From NCBI GenBank assembly GCA_963682175.1, contig OY821772.1, positions 45,654,925-45,718,924 of the forward strand: a stretch of 64,000 nt of DNA, in the 5' to 3' direction. The DNA is from Triglochin maritima. Taxonomy: Eukaryota; Streptophyta; Magnoliopsida; Alismatales; Juncaginaceae. Made by a program: the position numbers and the translations under genes. The notes under the pieces were generated by a model, which searched no databases, had not been told where the DNA came from, and saw only the letters and a list, made by a program, of their open reading frames with translations. Below are positions 35,501 through 46,672 of the stretch, piece after piece; position 1 is the first letter of the stretch; each line of letters opens with the position of its first letter.

Positions 35501-36704
35501 ATGACCTGAACGACCTGGTCATTAGTTCTCTCTCTTCAAAATCAGATTTCTCTCTTCCACATCAGTTTTCTCTTTCATCAACCCATTTTTTCTCTTTCAT
35601 ACACTATTCACTTATTAATCACAACCTAACACACCACAACCTATCTCTCTCCTTCATATCATTTCAGGTTTCATCTTGGAAAAAATTAAAAAAAATCAAA
35701 AAGATTATAACACTTATTTTCCAAAAAAACATTAAAAAATCAAAAAATATTAAAATATTCTACGACCAGGTCGACGACCTTGACGTTAACAACCTGGGAT
35801 GACCTGAGTTAAAATTTGTATGACCTGGGATGACCCGATCGTGAGGTTGAAAAAGTCACCGTTAGTGGTGCTCTCAGTAACATCCATATCGTGAAAAACA
35901 ACATAAAAAATACTTCACTTTTGTTTTCTGGCGTTAATGGAGGCTGGCTTTCAAAGGGAAAGAAGTACATCTTTACTTCGGTACCCTTCTCTTGTTTCAA
36001 TGTTTCATTACTTGAAAGCTCCAACAGCTACCGGATTCAATGTAGCATGGATATGTGGTCATAATGAATTGTTGAATATTATATCAGGTTCTGAAATTGA
36101 GAAAGATTCGTAGTATGTTCCAAACATTTGCCAACCTGTCTTGATCATAGCCACACTAGTCAAATTCAATTCAAATTAATCATGAGAAAGTTGATGTCTG
36201 AGCAGAAATTTCGGGACATTGTTCATATAGTCAAAAAGGCTCTTCGAGTTAAAGATTTTTCCTTTCTCCTTATAATCACAGGGAGTTTGTGAATGCTACT
36301 TGCTTTGCTTGCTTCCCACTTCATGTGTTTTCGAATTAGCAACAGAGATTTCAAGGTTTTTATTGTACAATAACTAATTTTCAGAAAGTTTCTTGGTGGA
36401 AACTACAGTACCAGTTAAAAGTATGAGTCAAACTCTGCACTCCCGTAACTTTAATAGTTTCTGTACTCGCGAATAGGCCCACTTCAGAAGCTTATGGGCC
36501 TTCTCATTGTTGGTTCAAAATGCTGTTAACTACAGTTAGACACTTAGACCCATATCTAACCTTAAATGAGATTATGGTTATATGATAACAAACAATGCCT
36601 TACTAACCTTAATGAGATGTATATGTGATAAAAATAAAATAATTTATGTAACTTACGAATCTAGAAAAACATCCTAATATCCGGAAGTTTCGTACTTTCA
36701 GTAG
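32532..36704. other. 4.2-kb intergenic region, old repeats only
   Basis: AT-rich. At 33180-33440 there is a block (poly-T stretches, then CAGTATCGACCTTCAAA, then TTTACAACTAAATATAAAAC) whose reverse complement recurs near 39840-40060. A second repeat-like segment lies at 35484-35840. No coding region is supported. Confidence 0.5.
35484..35840. repeat. GACCTGG-ended segment, possible small non-autonomous element
   Basis: The left edge has four GACCTG words within about 50 bp (ATGACCTGGACTAACC, then ATGACCTGAACGACCTGGTC). The right edge has GACCAGGTCGACGACC, GATGACCTGAG and ATGACCTGGGATGACC. The CT-rich then A-rich middle has no coding value. The edge motifs resemble subterminal repeats of a MITE, but exact termini and a target duplication were not found. 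Confidence 0.4.
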
Positions 36705-36863
36705 GGGTTAATTTACTGAACTGCTATTCATCGTCGTAAAACTAATTAAATCGCCCTAACATATTACCATTTTACCCATCTACCCTTTCTACTTATATAA
36801 CTCTTCATTTCACTCTTTTAACACAACTTTCTCTTCATATAACTCTTTTATTCACCAGATATA

Positions 36864-37935
36864 ATGCCTAGGAGGTCAGGAAAAGAACCAGCGGACGCCC
36901 TAGACTACTCACATCTGGTAAATTGCCCCGTTTATTTTAATTAATTTAAATAAATAAAAATTGGGTGGGGCGTCCGCTGGAGACGCCTCCCACGTAGGGC
37001 AGGCGTCTCCCGCAGACACCCAGGATTTTTTTTGATTTTTTTTTAAAAAGATTATAAATTGTGATAAATTTAAAATAAATTGAATATTATATTAATAACG
37101 AATTAAATTAGTTTAGTAAATCATTTCTTGATTATAAATTGTGATAATTAATAAATAAATCGATTATTAAGCTAATAATTAGTTTAATTATTTTAGTAAT
37201 GAATTATTGATTAAAGGTTGTGATAATCACTGAATAAATTGATTATTATGTAATAATTAGTTGTGTACCATTTTAGTAAAGGATTTTTGATTAATTGTGA
37301 TAATTGCTAAATAAATCGATTACTAAGTTAATAATTAGTTTAATTATTTTAGTAAATCCATTAATAAAATTTTATTTTTAAAATTGAATTAATAGTCATC
37401 GGGTTACCGTGGAGGAAAAGAGAAATCAATTCCCTTACGCGCGGTACGTAGTGTAGCAGACGAGTCAGGTCCTCGTCATCCACGTACACGTGATATTTCT
37501 GCTTCAATTAGGAGAGAGAGATATGTTACGTCATCGTCAGATAGTTGGAGATTCTTTCGACGGCGAGGATGATTCAGATGAGTTGAGGAGTCACGACGAG
37601 AGTGACGATGGGGGCCGGTATGACTTGGGGCCACAGGAGGAGGCGATACATCAGTCCGGTCGAGGACGGGGGCGACATTGTGGTCCCTCGGCTGAGTGGG
37701 TCATTAGGAATGATCGAGATGGTCGGTTTGTGACCGGTGATTCAAGTTCGTGCACTGCAGACGCCCGAACTCAGAAGAAGAAGAGGGGTGAGGACGACTC
37801 TTGGATCATCACGGATATTATGCCCGGTGGTCCTTTAAATGGTAGCGTCATTCCTAGTTTCGAAGGCCACATCACCAGACGCATCTGTGATGGCGAGGAT
37901 CGGAAGGTCTTGAAGTGTCATAATCGACACAGAGC
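36864..37935 (+). pseudogene. PMD (plant mobile domain) gene, 3'-truncated
   Basis: Exon 1 (36864-36917) encodes MPRRSGKEPADALDYSHL and ends at a GTAAAT donor. A related exon-donor block occurs in the MULE fragment at 18.9 kb. After a roughly 520-bp intron containing a GGCGTCT palindrome, an open region from about 37440 carries SGPRHPRTRD and, after an apparent frame change near 37560, an acidic stretch, GRGRGRHCGPSAEW and the PMD-type GGPLNGSVIPSFEGHI...LKCHNR. Coding homology stops at about 37935, where the antisense transposase tail begins. Most of the PMD fold is therefore missing. The mapping of exon 2 is approximate. Confidence 0.65.
36960..37025. repeat. GGCGTCTCC palindrome in the PMD intron
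   Basis: GGGCGTCCGCTGGAGACGCC is followed after about 8 bp by its imperfect reverse complement, ending in GGCGTCTCCCGCAGACACCC. It is flanked by A/T-rich DNA. It corresponds in position to the larger inverted repeat at 19018-19280. Confidence 0.75.
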
Positions 37936-38950
37936 ATGTTCGTATAAAATACGAGAGACACTACGAATTACTGCAGGGTCGCTCTCCGAAATCTCATCAA
38001 CGAGCTTCCGAAAATGCTCGACGTCTTATGCTGACTGATCCATAAACTCTGACATCTGGACTCATTCTCCAATGACAAGTCTTAGTTGTACACGTCTTTG
38101 TTGATATGTCAGGTGCATAGTAAATGAGCAGACTCAGGAAAAACCTCTGTCACTGGTCGCATCAGACTCATCTCCTGTCCGTTATTATTGCAGTCGGGCT
38201 AACAATATTCAATAACAGATCTCGCAACCTCTCCAACACCCACCGGTAACTAGACTCGGTATCATCCTTCAAAATCGCATAACCGACGAGGAAATTCATG
38301 TTTGTTGGAGTAACCTCAACCATCTCAAACAAAGACATCTTGTACTTGTTCGTCTTATACGTCGAATCCTTGCAGATTACGAATGACTATGTACGCAACA
38401 ACTGAACTGAAGTCGGATGTGCCAAAAACGCGTGAGTGATGACATTAATTTCTTCGTCTGCCACAATCCAATGCAAATAGTTATGTTGCACTGCCTCCTT
38501 GAGAAATTGCTGCGCGGGATTCCTGTCTTCAGATTTCGTCATCCTCATGTACTCTCTGAAGTGATAAATGTGTCTTCGATTTTGACTATCGTCCGGGAAT
38601 TTCTCTTTTACCACCAATAAAATGTTACGTGGTCTTGTTTGTGCCTCTGTCATATCACGAACAATTTGATTTGCCCCAACACTAAGTCCGTTGACATGTC
38701 GGTAACCCTCTTAATAAACTACAATTGCATGGTTGTGTTGCCCATAGGTGCTACTAGAAACAATGACTCATCCATCACGATCCTGTCGCTCCACCACTTT
38801 TACTAAAAACCGACAACCGTAACTTTTTCTTTTGGTATTCTTTCGCAGTGCAATACTCGTATCACGAGAACTCATTTCACGTTTGCGATCACATCTCAGG
38901 TAACAATCCAGTCGGTTATCTGCTTTTGTTTTGTATGATGATATAACCAA
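37936..38950 (-). pseudogene. MULE transposase remnant with internal deletion and several stops
   Basis: Minus-strand homology to the open transposase at 62240-64000 runs collinearly through CDRKREMSSRDTSIALRK, YGCRFLVKVVER, DMTEAQTRPRNIL, YLHWIVADEE, and the first catalytic region (DSTYKTNKYK). It then reaches the CT-HIN motif and VYNY. At about 38070 it jumps directly to the segment matching LVIGEGVQMSEFVD. About 620 bp present in the 62-kb copy (63000-63620) are lost, including the third catalytic residue and the SWIM domain. Tryptophan codons have become TGA at 38770-38768 (DG*V) and 38111-38109 (CT*H), and a 1-nt deletion follows the TD motif. This copy cannot encode transposase. Confidence 0.87.
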
Positions 38951-39124
38951 AAAAAATATGGCTCCTATTGCAACTTGTTTCGTCTATTTACAAGCTTTCT
39001 CGATTGTTGTAAATATTTCTTATTGTCAAAAACTCATTGTAATCTACTCCATCACCACTGAAATCTTACAACGAAACCTGAAAAAATTTAATTTAACAGA
39101 AAATTAAAAAAAATTAAAAAAACG

Positions 39125-39240
39125 AGCATCTCGATAAGTCGCATCCACCGTGGTGGAGGCGTCTGACTAACACGCCTCTACCTAAGTGGACGCCTCCACC
39201 AATGTGTAGGCGTGTTAGCTAGACGCCCGAGTTGGGAAAA
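39125..39240. repeat. Palindromes with GGCGTCT / GGTGGAGGCGTC
   Basis: GGTGGAGGCGTC pairs with GACGCCTCCACC. The longer GGCGTCTGACTAACACGCCT pairs with AGGCGTGTTAGCTAGACGCC. The cluster is 200 bp inside the right end of the MULE and upstream of its transposase frame. Confidence 0.8.
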
Positions 39241-39635
39241 AAAATTCACCCCCGTTATCTCGCCGGATCCAGGTGCTTCGCCAGACGTTTTCGTGGTGTT
39301 GGTATTAAGAATGTAAGTAAAACTGAGTCTAACACCTTAATTAAAGACACGGGACGAAATTGATATTAATTGATTTGTTAAGGGTAAAAAAATCATTTTT
39401 ATGACGATTTAAGTAGTTTTCCAACGACGAATAATAGTTCCCTTAATTTATGTATTGAATCCAAACAAAAACATTTGTCAATATACAAATTATCTCCATC
39501 AGTAATGTTTTTTTAAAACATTTGAATCCAAACAATTTTTTTGTCATTTATACTAATTATCTCCATCAATAATGTATTTTTCAAGATATATATTTGCTGT
39601 TATTCGTTACATTGTTTTCAAAACATATTTTGAAA

Positions 39636-40210
39636 TATATATATATATATATATATATAATGATTTGTAAAAAAACAAAACATAAAATCAAAAATAATAA
39701 AAGAAAATAAAAAAGTCTCGGATTTTAGTCGTAGTTTTTTATGTGTTTATTTTTTTAAAATCATTTTATCTATGTTTTTTATTATATTTGTTTGTAATTG
39801 TTATTATTTTTTAAAAAAAATTAATTTTTTTTTTAATTTTTTACTGTATCGACCTCCAAAAATATTAGCAATGTGTGTACACCCTAATAATTTTAATAAC
39901 GTTTCCAATTTTTTGTTTTAATTAGTTTTAGTGTTTGTTTAATATTCAGTTGTAAATAAATTATTAATCTGACTAAAAAAATTGTTTTTTATTGTATAAA
40001 ATACCCTAACATTTCAATACGCCGGGTTATCGACGTGATTTGGAGGTCGATTATTGGAAAAATTAAAATAATTTTAAAAAATTTAGAAAAATAATATAAA
40101 TTAGAAAAACATATTTTGAAAAAAAAGATTTAAAAAAAGATTACAAATAATTACAATAAAAAATAAAAAGAAAAAAGAAAAAACAAAAACAGAAAATCGA
40201 AAAGAAAAAA
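39636..40210. repeat. (TA)n microsatellite and AT-rich foldback
   Basis: A TA-dinucleotide run lies at about 39636-39660. Further on, TATCGACCTCCAAAAA near 39848 and TTTGGAGGTCGAT near 40045 form an inverted pair in otherwise A/T-rich arms of about 150 bp each. The same GTATCGACCTYCAAA word and neighbouring sequence occur near 33295, suggesting a dispersed non-autonomous element. Confidence 0.5.
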
Positions 40211-40216
40211 ATTTGA

Positions 40217-40276
40217 CGGAAACGGATCGCGGGTCACACAGCACGGATCGCAGGTCACACCTGCGATCCGAGTAGT
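40217..40276. repeat. GGATCGCAGG palindrome pair
   Basis: ACGGATCGCGGGTCACAC is followed by CACGGATCGCAGGTCACACC and TGCGATCCG. GGATCGCAGG-TCACA-CCTGCGATCC is a perfect 10-bp stem with a 5-base loop. The surrounding region is AT-rich. Confidence 0.8.
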
Positions 40277-40478
40277 TTTGGAAAAAAAATCCTAAATTTC
40301 GAATTTTTGATTTTTTTTATTAAATAAAAAAATTACTGCCAACCATCGTATTTTTTGACTTTTATGGAAGATTGGTAGTGGTATTTAAGGCACGGCGAAG
40401 TGAGATCCAGTAGTGTAACAATTGCAACTTCAACCAAACAAATCACAAAATCTTAGGTGAACCGTTGAAGGAATGCTC

Positions 40479-40632
40479 TTATCTGATCAACGTGTGGAGG
40501 TTAGCTGGACTAATATGCCCCGTGTCATGCACAATCACCGTTAAACAACCACTGTCAAAAAAATTGGCAAGATCTTTGCTTTTGTTGCAAGATATATATC
40601 TGCCTGCCTTGGCCTTCGCTGCTCCCTAAGAT
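40479..40632 (-). pseudogene. Possible terminal exon of an alpha/beta-hydrolase-like gene
   Basis: On the minus strand a frame ending at TAA (40481-40479) reads KSKDLANFFDSGCLTVIV, then HDTGHISPANLHTLIR. It is preceded by an AG that could be an acceptor. The DLA...GHxxP pattern resembles the C-terminal end of FSH1-type serine hydrolases, where the His is catalytic. I found no matching upstream exons, so this may be a fragment or chance. Confidence 0.22.
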
Positions 40633-41569
40633 ATGCAATGAAACCCGAGCTAGTATATAATAATGAAATGATACTTTGTTTAACTTAACAAGAAACAGAT
40701 GTATATGTTATAAAAAAGTAACTTATTTAAGTTACCAAATATAGGAAGTGATGTAAATATCCGGTTCTTTATCCGGTAGTTAATGTTAGTATTGAATTAA
40801 TAAATTAATATAGAATTTTTCAAGATCTAAGCAGTAAGGCAACAATGGAATGCAATCCACTAAGCTTTATAACTGAAGCAAGACGATATAAGGTGAAAAA
40901 TAAATTGAAATTTATTCTTAAGGAAATCATTCCTACGTTTGAAAATTGAAAGATTGGTGCCACAGTATAAAACAATAGAAAAGGAAATAGTAAACTAAAA
41001 TAAGACTCGAATCAACTTACTGTGCTTTCTGAAAGGGAAATCAAATCAGTAAGGACAAACGAGTCAATGAAATGTTGGAAATGCATCAGGTTTCACTAGC
41101 TGCGAGCAAAAACAAATAGGCATGATTTTTCTTTGTAATCGCTGCTGCAATTTAATTTGCAATGGTAAATTCTTATGTTAGGGTAGGCTTATTGCTTTGT
41201 GAAATCGACTGAAATTCATAAATTCAAGTGAACATGCAGGACCCTAAATGAAGAGACAAGCATGGAACCAGTCAAGTGAGTTCTCCAATATTCGGAAGCT
41301 TTGAATAGAATACAATTCCTGAATGCCACCCTGAGTTTATTCGATGTGATTTTACTATCCGCTTATATGTAATTTTGATTGATGCATTTGTTCTCTCACT
41401 TCCACCAGAGCAGAAAATAAATTAAAAAAATAGACATACACTGGCATACTTTTAGTCTTAAGCAGTTATTGAAGCTTGGGCAAGTTAGGTTGCTTGAGAA
41501 TGAAAACCATAAAGAGTAAAGAATGATATTAAGGTACGCCTTACCATGCAGTTGAAGAGACGAATTGAT

Positions 41570-42520
41570 TCATAAATAAGTCATCCATATCAAAATCAGA
41601 GGATTTGATGTCATAACTTTTACAATTGGTCGACAGATATATGACATTTGAAATTGTTGTCTATCGCGTATGGCACATCGTTAAGGACGACTTTTGGGAC
41701 ATATTCAAAAGAAAGATGTCTTTAAGATAATAAAAAAATACATGAATTGATATCATACTTTTATAGGTCGAGAGATATGACATTGGTTTATAAACATCCT
41801 TAAAATAAAAATTTGACGACTCAATATCAACCATTCATAGGTCAATAGAGATATAACATTAAAAATTAAGGTTAATTATAGTTTGACTCTCTGAACTATG
41901 TCATGATATCACTTTGCCCTCCTGAACTTTCAAAGTTAACAGTTATCCCTTATGAACTTTCGTTTTGTAACACTTTGTCCCCCTTAACTTTAAAAATCCA
42001 TTATTTTAACTCATATTCGTCGGGTTTTTTGTAATTTTTTTGTTGTATCCATAATACACTTCCAAATCTATATTTACGTCAAAATTCGGATTGAAATGAA
42101 GGTCGGATTTGATTGAAATTTGTGTCAGATTAATGGTTTTATAAAGTTCAATGATGGGCAAAGTGTTACAAAATGAAAGTTCATGGGGGGTAACTGTCAA
42201 CTTTGAAAGTTCAGGAGGACAAAGTGATATCAAGACATAGTTCAGACTGTAATTAACCCTAAAAATTATTGTTTAACATGTAAAAATTAGGCTGACAATA
42301 TTAAAAATGGTTTTAGAGACAGACTCGAAAGGAAGATAAGTCATTAAGATAAAAATTAAAGAACTTGATGTCATAACTCTATGGATAAGAGAAATGACAT
42401 AGATATGTGGGTAGAGAGATATGCCATTAAGATGAATTGATTCATAAACAAGTTGATAAGATAAAAAATTGACGAGTTGATGTCATACTCATACCCCATG
42501 TGTCAAGAGGGATTTGACAC
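41570..42520. repeat. Degenerate repeats of a GATGTCATA / GAGATATGACATT phrase
   Basis: Phrases such as TTGATGTCATAACT, TTCATAGGTCAATAGAGATA and GTCGAGAGATATGACATT recur about every 80-130 bp on both sides of the MITE at 41869. Typical examples are near 41580, 41750, 41815, 42365 and 42480. The repeat is old and poorly conserved; it has no coding value. Confidence 0.5.
41869..42260. mobile_element. MITE (392 bp) with about 110-bp inverted repeats and 8-bp target duplication
   Basis: The ends read AGGTTAATTATAGTTTGACT and, from the other side, AGGGTTAATTACAGTCTGAA. The inverted repeats continue for about 110 bp each, with GATATCACTTTG and CCTCCTGAACTTTCAAAGTT in both. AAAAATTA flanks the element at 41861-41868 and 42261-42268. 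It has no transposase. The GGGTTAATTACAGT start is common among plant MITEs; the superfamily is uncertain. Confidence 0.92.
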
Positions 42521-44458
42521 TCGAACTCATATGATATGATATTAACAAAATTGTCAAGAACTTTGACCATGATTAGAACCAACGGACAAGTCCTTCGTAT
42601 TCACATAATAACGGGGGGAAACGTGATGTCATTCAAAATATGACATTAAATTTGTTGTTCAACGCGCAACAATTACATCGACAGCATCAGGTATGACTTT
42701 AAAGAACGACTAGATGGAACTTTATTGAGAAGCGGCTTGCTTTTTGAGTAGATTAGGATTGAGACGTTTTGTCTCCAATGTCATGAGAGGCAAGACTAGA
42801 GTAGTCTTGCCCTCATTGATGTTTAGAGGAGATATGATATTGATATATGAATGAAATACATAATGATAGTTGATTGAACATTGCATGTGATACAAATACT
42901 CTAGAAGACATTGAATTTAAAAACCAAGGTAAAATCCTTTAGTCGAAACAGAGGAGACATTTATTATTTTTTAAAAAACCATTTTTTAATAATAAATTCA
43001 TGCTTGCAAAGTCGCAACAGAGGGGAGACAATGAAAATTACGGCGACGAACAATGTTTTTCATACCCTCGTGGTTAACAAGGTATGATGTTTATGAATAA
43101 GATGCATAAATAAGTAGGGATTGGTGATTGCAACAGTGACAAATGCAAAACATTATATGAAAATGAACTAAATGAAAGAAAAGATTCAAGACAAGATTAG
43201 AGAATATAAATCAATATACGAGATCTTAAAATATAAAACACATGTCTAAAGTCACAAATTGGTGTTTTTATCTTTTGAAATTTGGTAGTCTAGTGTTACG
43301 AAATCAAGATCAAGGCAATGTAAGGATATCCGTTGATGACATGTTAGCTTCTCATTTTCTTGAAGTCTAAAAGTGAAAATGACAAAATAAAAGGAAATGC
43401 AAGAAACCATGGAAAGGCAAGTGGCAAATATTTCATCTTCTTCGTGGCGGAACAAGCAAACATGCATTAATAACATCTTTGTTGTCTCAGCAGCGTCTAC
43501 ACGGCGACCGGGTGGAGGGGATTGGGTTTGGGAGTGGAGGAGGAAAGGAGGGGCGGGACTTACTTACTGGTAGGATTTTGATGGTTCGACTTTGGAGATG
43601 GACACCATTTCAATGTCCATATAGTAAGTACTTCTTCTTCTTCTTCTTCTTGTAGTAGCATTCTTCTTCCATTTCAAAGAAATTATAAGTAATTGGAAGT
43701 GTGAAGTAGGTAGAGATTCTGTGTCTGTCTTGTTGTCTGTTGATGATGTGTGCGCCGGTTGAGCTGCTGTTTATGTACAAGAGGGAGACAGCTATTATAA
43801 TTAATTAATTAATTTAGCTTATTAGCTTAGCTGTTTGAAGCTGGGATGGTTGCTAAGTTTGTACGAACGTACCTATGTCTTTTTGGACGCTCCTTTTGAG
43901 GAAAATAAAAAAGAAAACTAATGAACTCAAAACGTAATTTGAAGATTTCTTTTGAATTGTTCAACCAAATAATTAATAAACGAAAATACATTATTTTCGT
44001 TTTTTCAATACTTAGGACAAATTAAAAATAAAAAAAATCCTTTTATAGTAGACTCAAACACTTGAAAGTGGAAAAAGGCAAATAAGCTCAATAGACGTGG
44101 GCTTTGTATTTGATTTTTGTCTAAAAAGAAATAAGTTGAAATAAAACAGTTTTACTCTTCTAAATCACATATTATGATGGTGGACCCCTCTTATTCCCGT
44201 AAAAGTTGCGACTCTCTTCTGTCGCGTAAACTTTAACTCCTCTAACAAAATAAAAAATGAAACAATTTTAATTTGTTATAAAAGAACTTATCCTAGTTGA
44301 AACTTATAGATAGTCCTGAATTTTGAAATGAATTATAGAAGAAACCTTTACCTTTGCGACATTTGCTTGGACTTCAGAGGATCGACCGACCACATGACCT
44401 CTCTTTTTTCATTTCATGTAATGGTAACGGGAGAGACTGAGGTTCCTCAATAGTTATC

Positions 44459-44494
<36 letters not shown>

Positions 44495-46560
44495 TGTTAT
44501 CGAAAACGAATTAGTAAAATATTGGAAATGAGTAACAATTTTAAATGATTGAAAAAACTAATTTGATAACTTTTTGTTTGTTTTTGTTAATATACTGTTT
44601 AAATTAAGATTATTTTTGTCATTCACAATTCAACACACCGGCTCAAAATCGCTGAAACAAACAAACAAATGGAAAAAGTCACCAAGCTAGAAGTCATTTA
44701 TCCAAACAAGTCTCGCTGGTCGCAACGAGTCATTCCAATCGCTACAATATTCATAAATATCTAAAATACAACCACGATTCCAAACAAGTAGTTTAAGAAA
44801 AGTGAAACTAATGTAAGACCTCATAGCACATTTCCTTAAAGCAAAATAAACGTATAAAAATGTCAAGGGTCCATATGCAAACTTCCTCGGAAGTACCCCT
44901 TCTTAGTGGCGCCAAAAGCTCCCACTACGTAACCGTCAACCGTGTGTCTTCTCGTGTTCCTACAGATAGGAAACAAAGAAGGTTCTCATCTTCTTAAATG
45001 CAATCAAAAAATTTACTTTCTCGCCAAAGAAAAAGGACTAAGATTTCTTCTCCAACACAATACCACAAGGTAACATGTTTTTTTGTCTTTCTTTCCCTTA
45101 TTCTTCTAGTGGTCTTTCATAGTTCTCAAGATCTTAATCTTTTGTGATGGACCAATCTAAAGACCGTACCATTTTTTCTTACCGCTATTTTTGCTTTTGT
45201 TCCCATCCAAACACAACTTACACAAGCTCGATGGAGATGAGAAGAAGATTGAAATCTTTTAACTTCAACTCTTCATTTGGTTGTTTTCTATTTTAGTTTT
45301 CTGGAATAAACTTAACCTAATAGGCAGGGGCGGGCCCACGTATAGGCACAAGTTCACCCACTGAAAGTCCACTAAAATTTGAATGAAAAGCCAAAATATA
45401 GAGTTGGCTATAAGATTTGAGCTTAAATCTATACTTAGAGGTCTTGTTTTGGAAAAAAGACATGACTTTTTTAAATATATTTGTGATTTACTTGTGATAG
45501 CCCATAGAGTTTGACTCTGGTTATAATGAGGTGGTTATATTCTCTTGTGAGAAATAACAAAAATATTATTTTTTATAAAATATATAATTATATTTAACAA
45601 ACCAAATTGGAATTGACTACTGGACAAATAAAGAAACAAGTTAGGAATTGAAATTTGATTTGTGTAAGTCATTCTACTTCAATTTTTTGAATTTTGATTT
45701 CCAATTTATGTAATTTTCATTTGGTTTTTCATTTTGACTCGTATAAATATGATGTAAGTATGGTGCAAACGATATGGATACAGTATGAATATGAATATAT
45801 GCATATCCATATTTGTTTATAATTTCAAATACATATAGAGATCATATACGGACACAAAAATATGTATACAATCCATATCCACTCAAAATAGATAAATATA
45901 TGGATCAAATATAGACCATTCAGATATAGACGAGCGAGACCCCCTACTTGAAATTTCCTAGATCCTCCCCTGCTAATAGGGTTATATTGAAATTTTACTT
46001 TTACTTAAACCCGAACTTGCTCTTTGTTTTACACTTCTTGGCCATAAGTTTTGGTATTTGTTGTATTTTTTCTTGTTGGAAATATTTGTGGCCATAATCT
46101 TGGAAGTGGTTGTGTGGATACTGGATACTAAATCAAAACAATATGATTTAGTTGTACATTTGATTTGTGCATGTCAGTATGTGGGATTTGGATTGTTTTT
46201 AGTGGGTGTGTTCTTGTCGAAAAAGAAGTTATTACTTTGTATTTCTGGTAGTAGCTAGACTTCCTTTTTTAGTCCAGGTGGTGTTAAAAATGTTATGTGT
46301 TGTGTCCACTAATAGAGTGAGATTTTGCAAATCTTGGTCAGAGGTTTAATTAGGATATACTTAATTACGTTAGTTCTTCAGAAAAAGGAATAAACTTGTC
46401 TGAAGAGTAGAGTACAAGAACACGATGGATCTCAATTAAAGTTCCATCTCCATTCAACCACATTATTCCAGAATTTTTCTCAGGAAAGATACGAAATTGG
46501 AAACCTTTCTGGAATTCTAATTTAACCTGTCATGTGAAAATTTTGATCCTACAATTCTCT
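42521..46560. other. 4-kb intergenic region
   Basis: No supported gene. It includes a run of about 10 T followed by about 21 G at 44461-44491, a CTT microsatellite near 43632-43651, and one candidate short exon on the minus strand at 43568-43620. That exon reads MDIEMVSISKVEPSKSY before a GTAAGT donor and resembles the start of BAHD acyltransferases, but no downstream exons were found. Confidence 0.4.
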
Positions 46561-46672
46561 CCAACCCAACGGACGCATCTTGTCAATCAACCAATCAGTC
46601 AATCAACCAACCCAACGGACGCATCTTTCCTTCGACAACTACATCTTGTCAATCAACCAATCAGTCATCCTA
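46561..46672 (+). promoter_or_regulatory. Duplicated block with two CCAAT boxes upstream of GEX1
   Basis: CAACCCAACGGACGCATCTT occurs twice, each time followed by TTGTCAATCAACCAATCAGT. CCAATCAG words lie at 46591-46598 and 46657-46664, about 450 and 390 bp before the GEX1 start codon. The duplication is seen directly; regulatory use is inferred. Confidence 0.5.

Larger units (their letters stand above)
36705..39445. mobile_element. Internally deleted MULE carrying a PMD gene fragment
   Basis: The left end (ACTGCTATTCATCGTCGTAA plus AACTAATTAAATCG, about 36720-36752) matches the reverse complement of the right end (about 39405-39440: CTATTATTCGTCGTTGGAAA, then ACTACTTAAATCG). This gives imperfect terminal inverted repeats of 45-50 bp. 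Inside are a PMD gene fragment on the plus strand and a MULE transposase remnant on the minus strand, converging near 37935. The transposase is a deleted relative of the open copy at 62172-64000. The exact ends and target duplication are not clear. Confidence 0.78.

Noticed and set aside
46058..46258. 66-residue hydrophobic frame upstream of GEX1
   Set aside because: It has no splice link to GEX1 and no recognisable family; AT-rich DNA often yields such frames.
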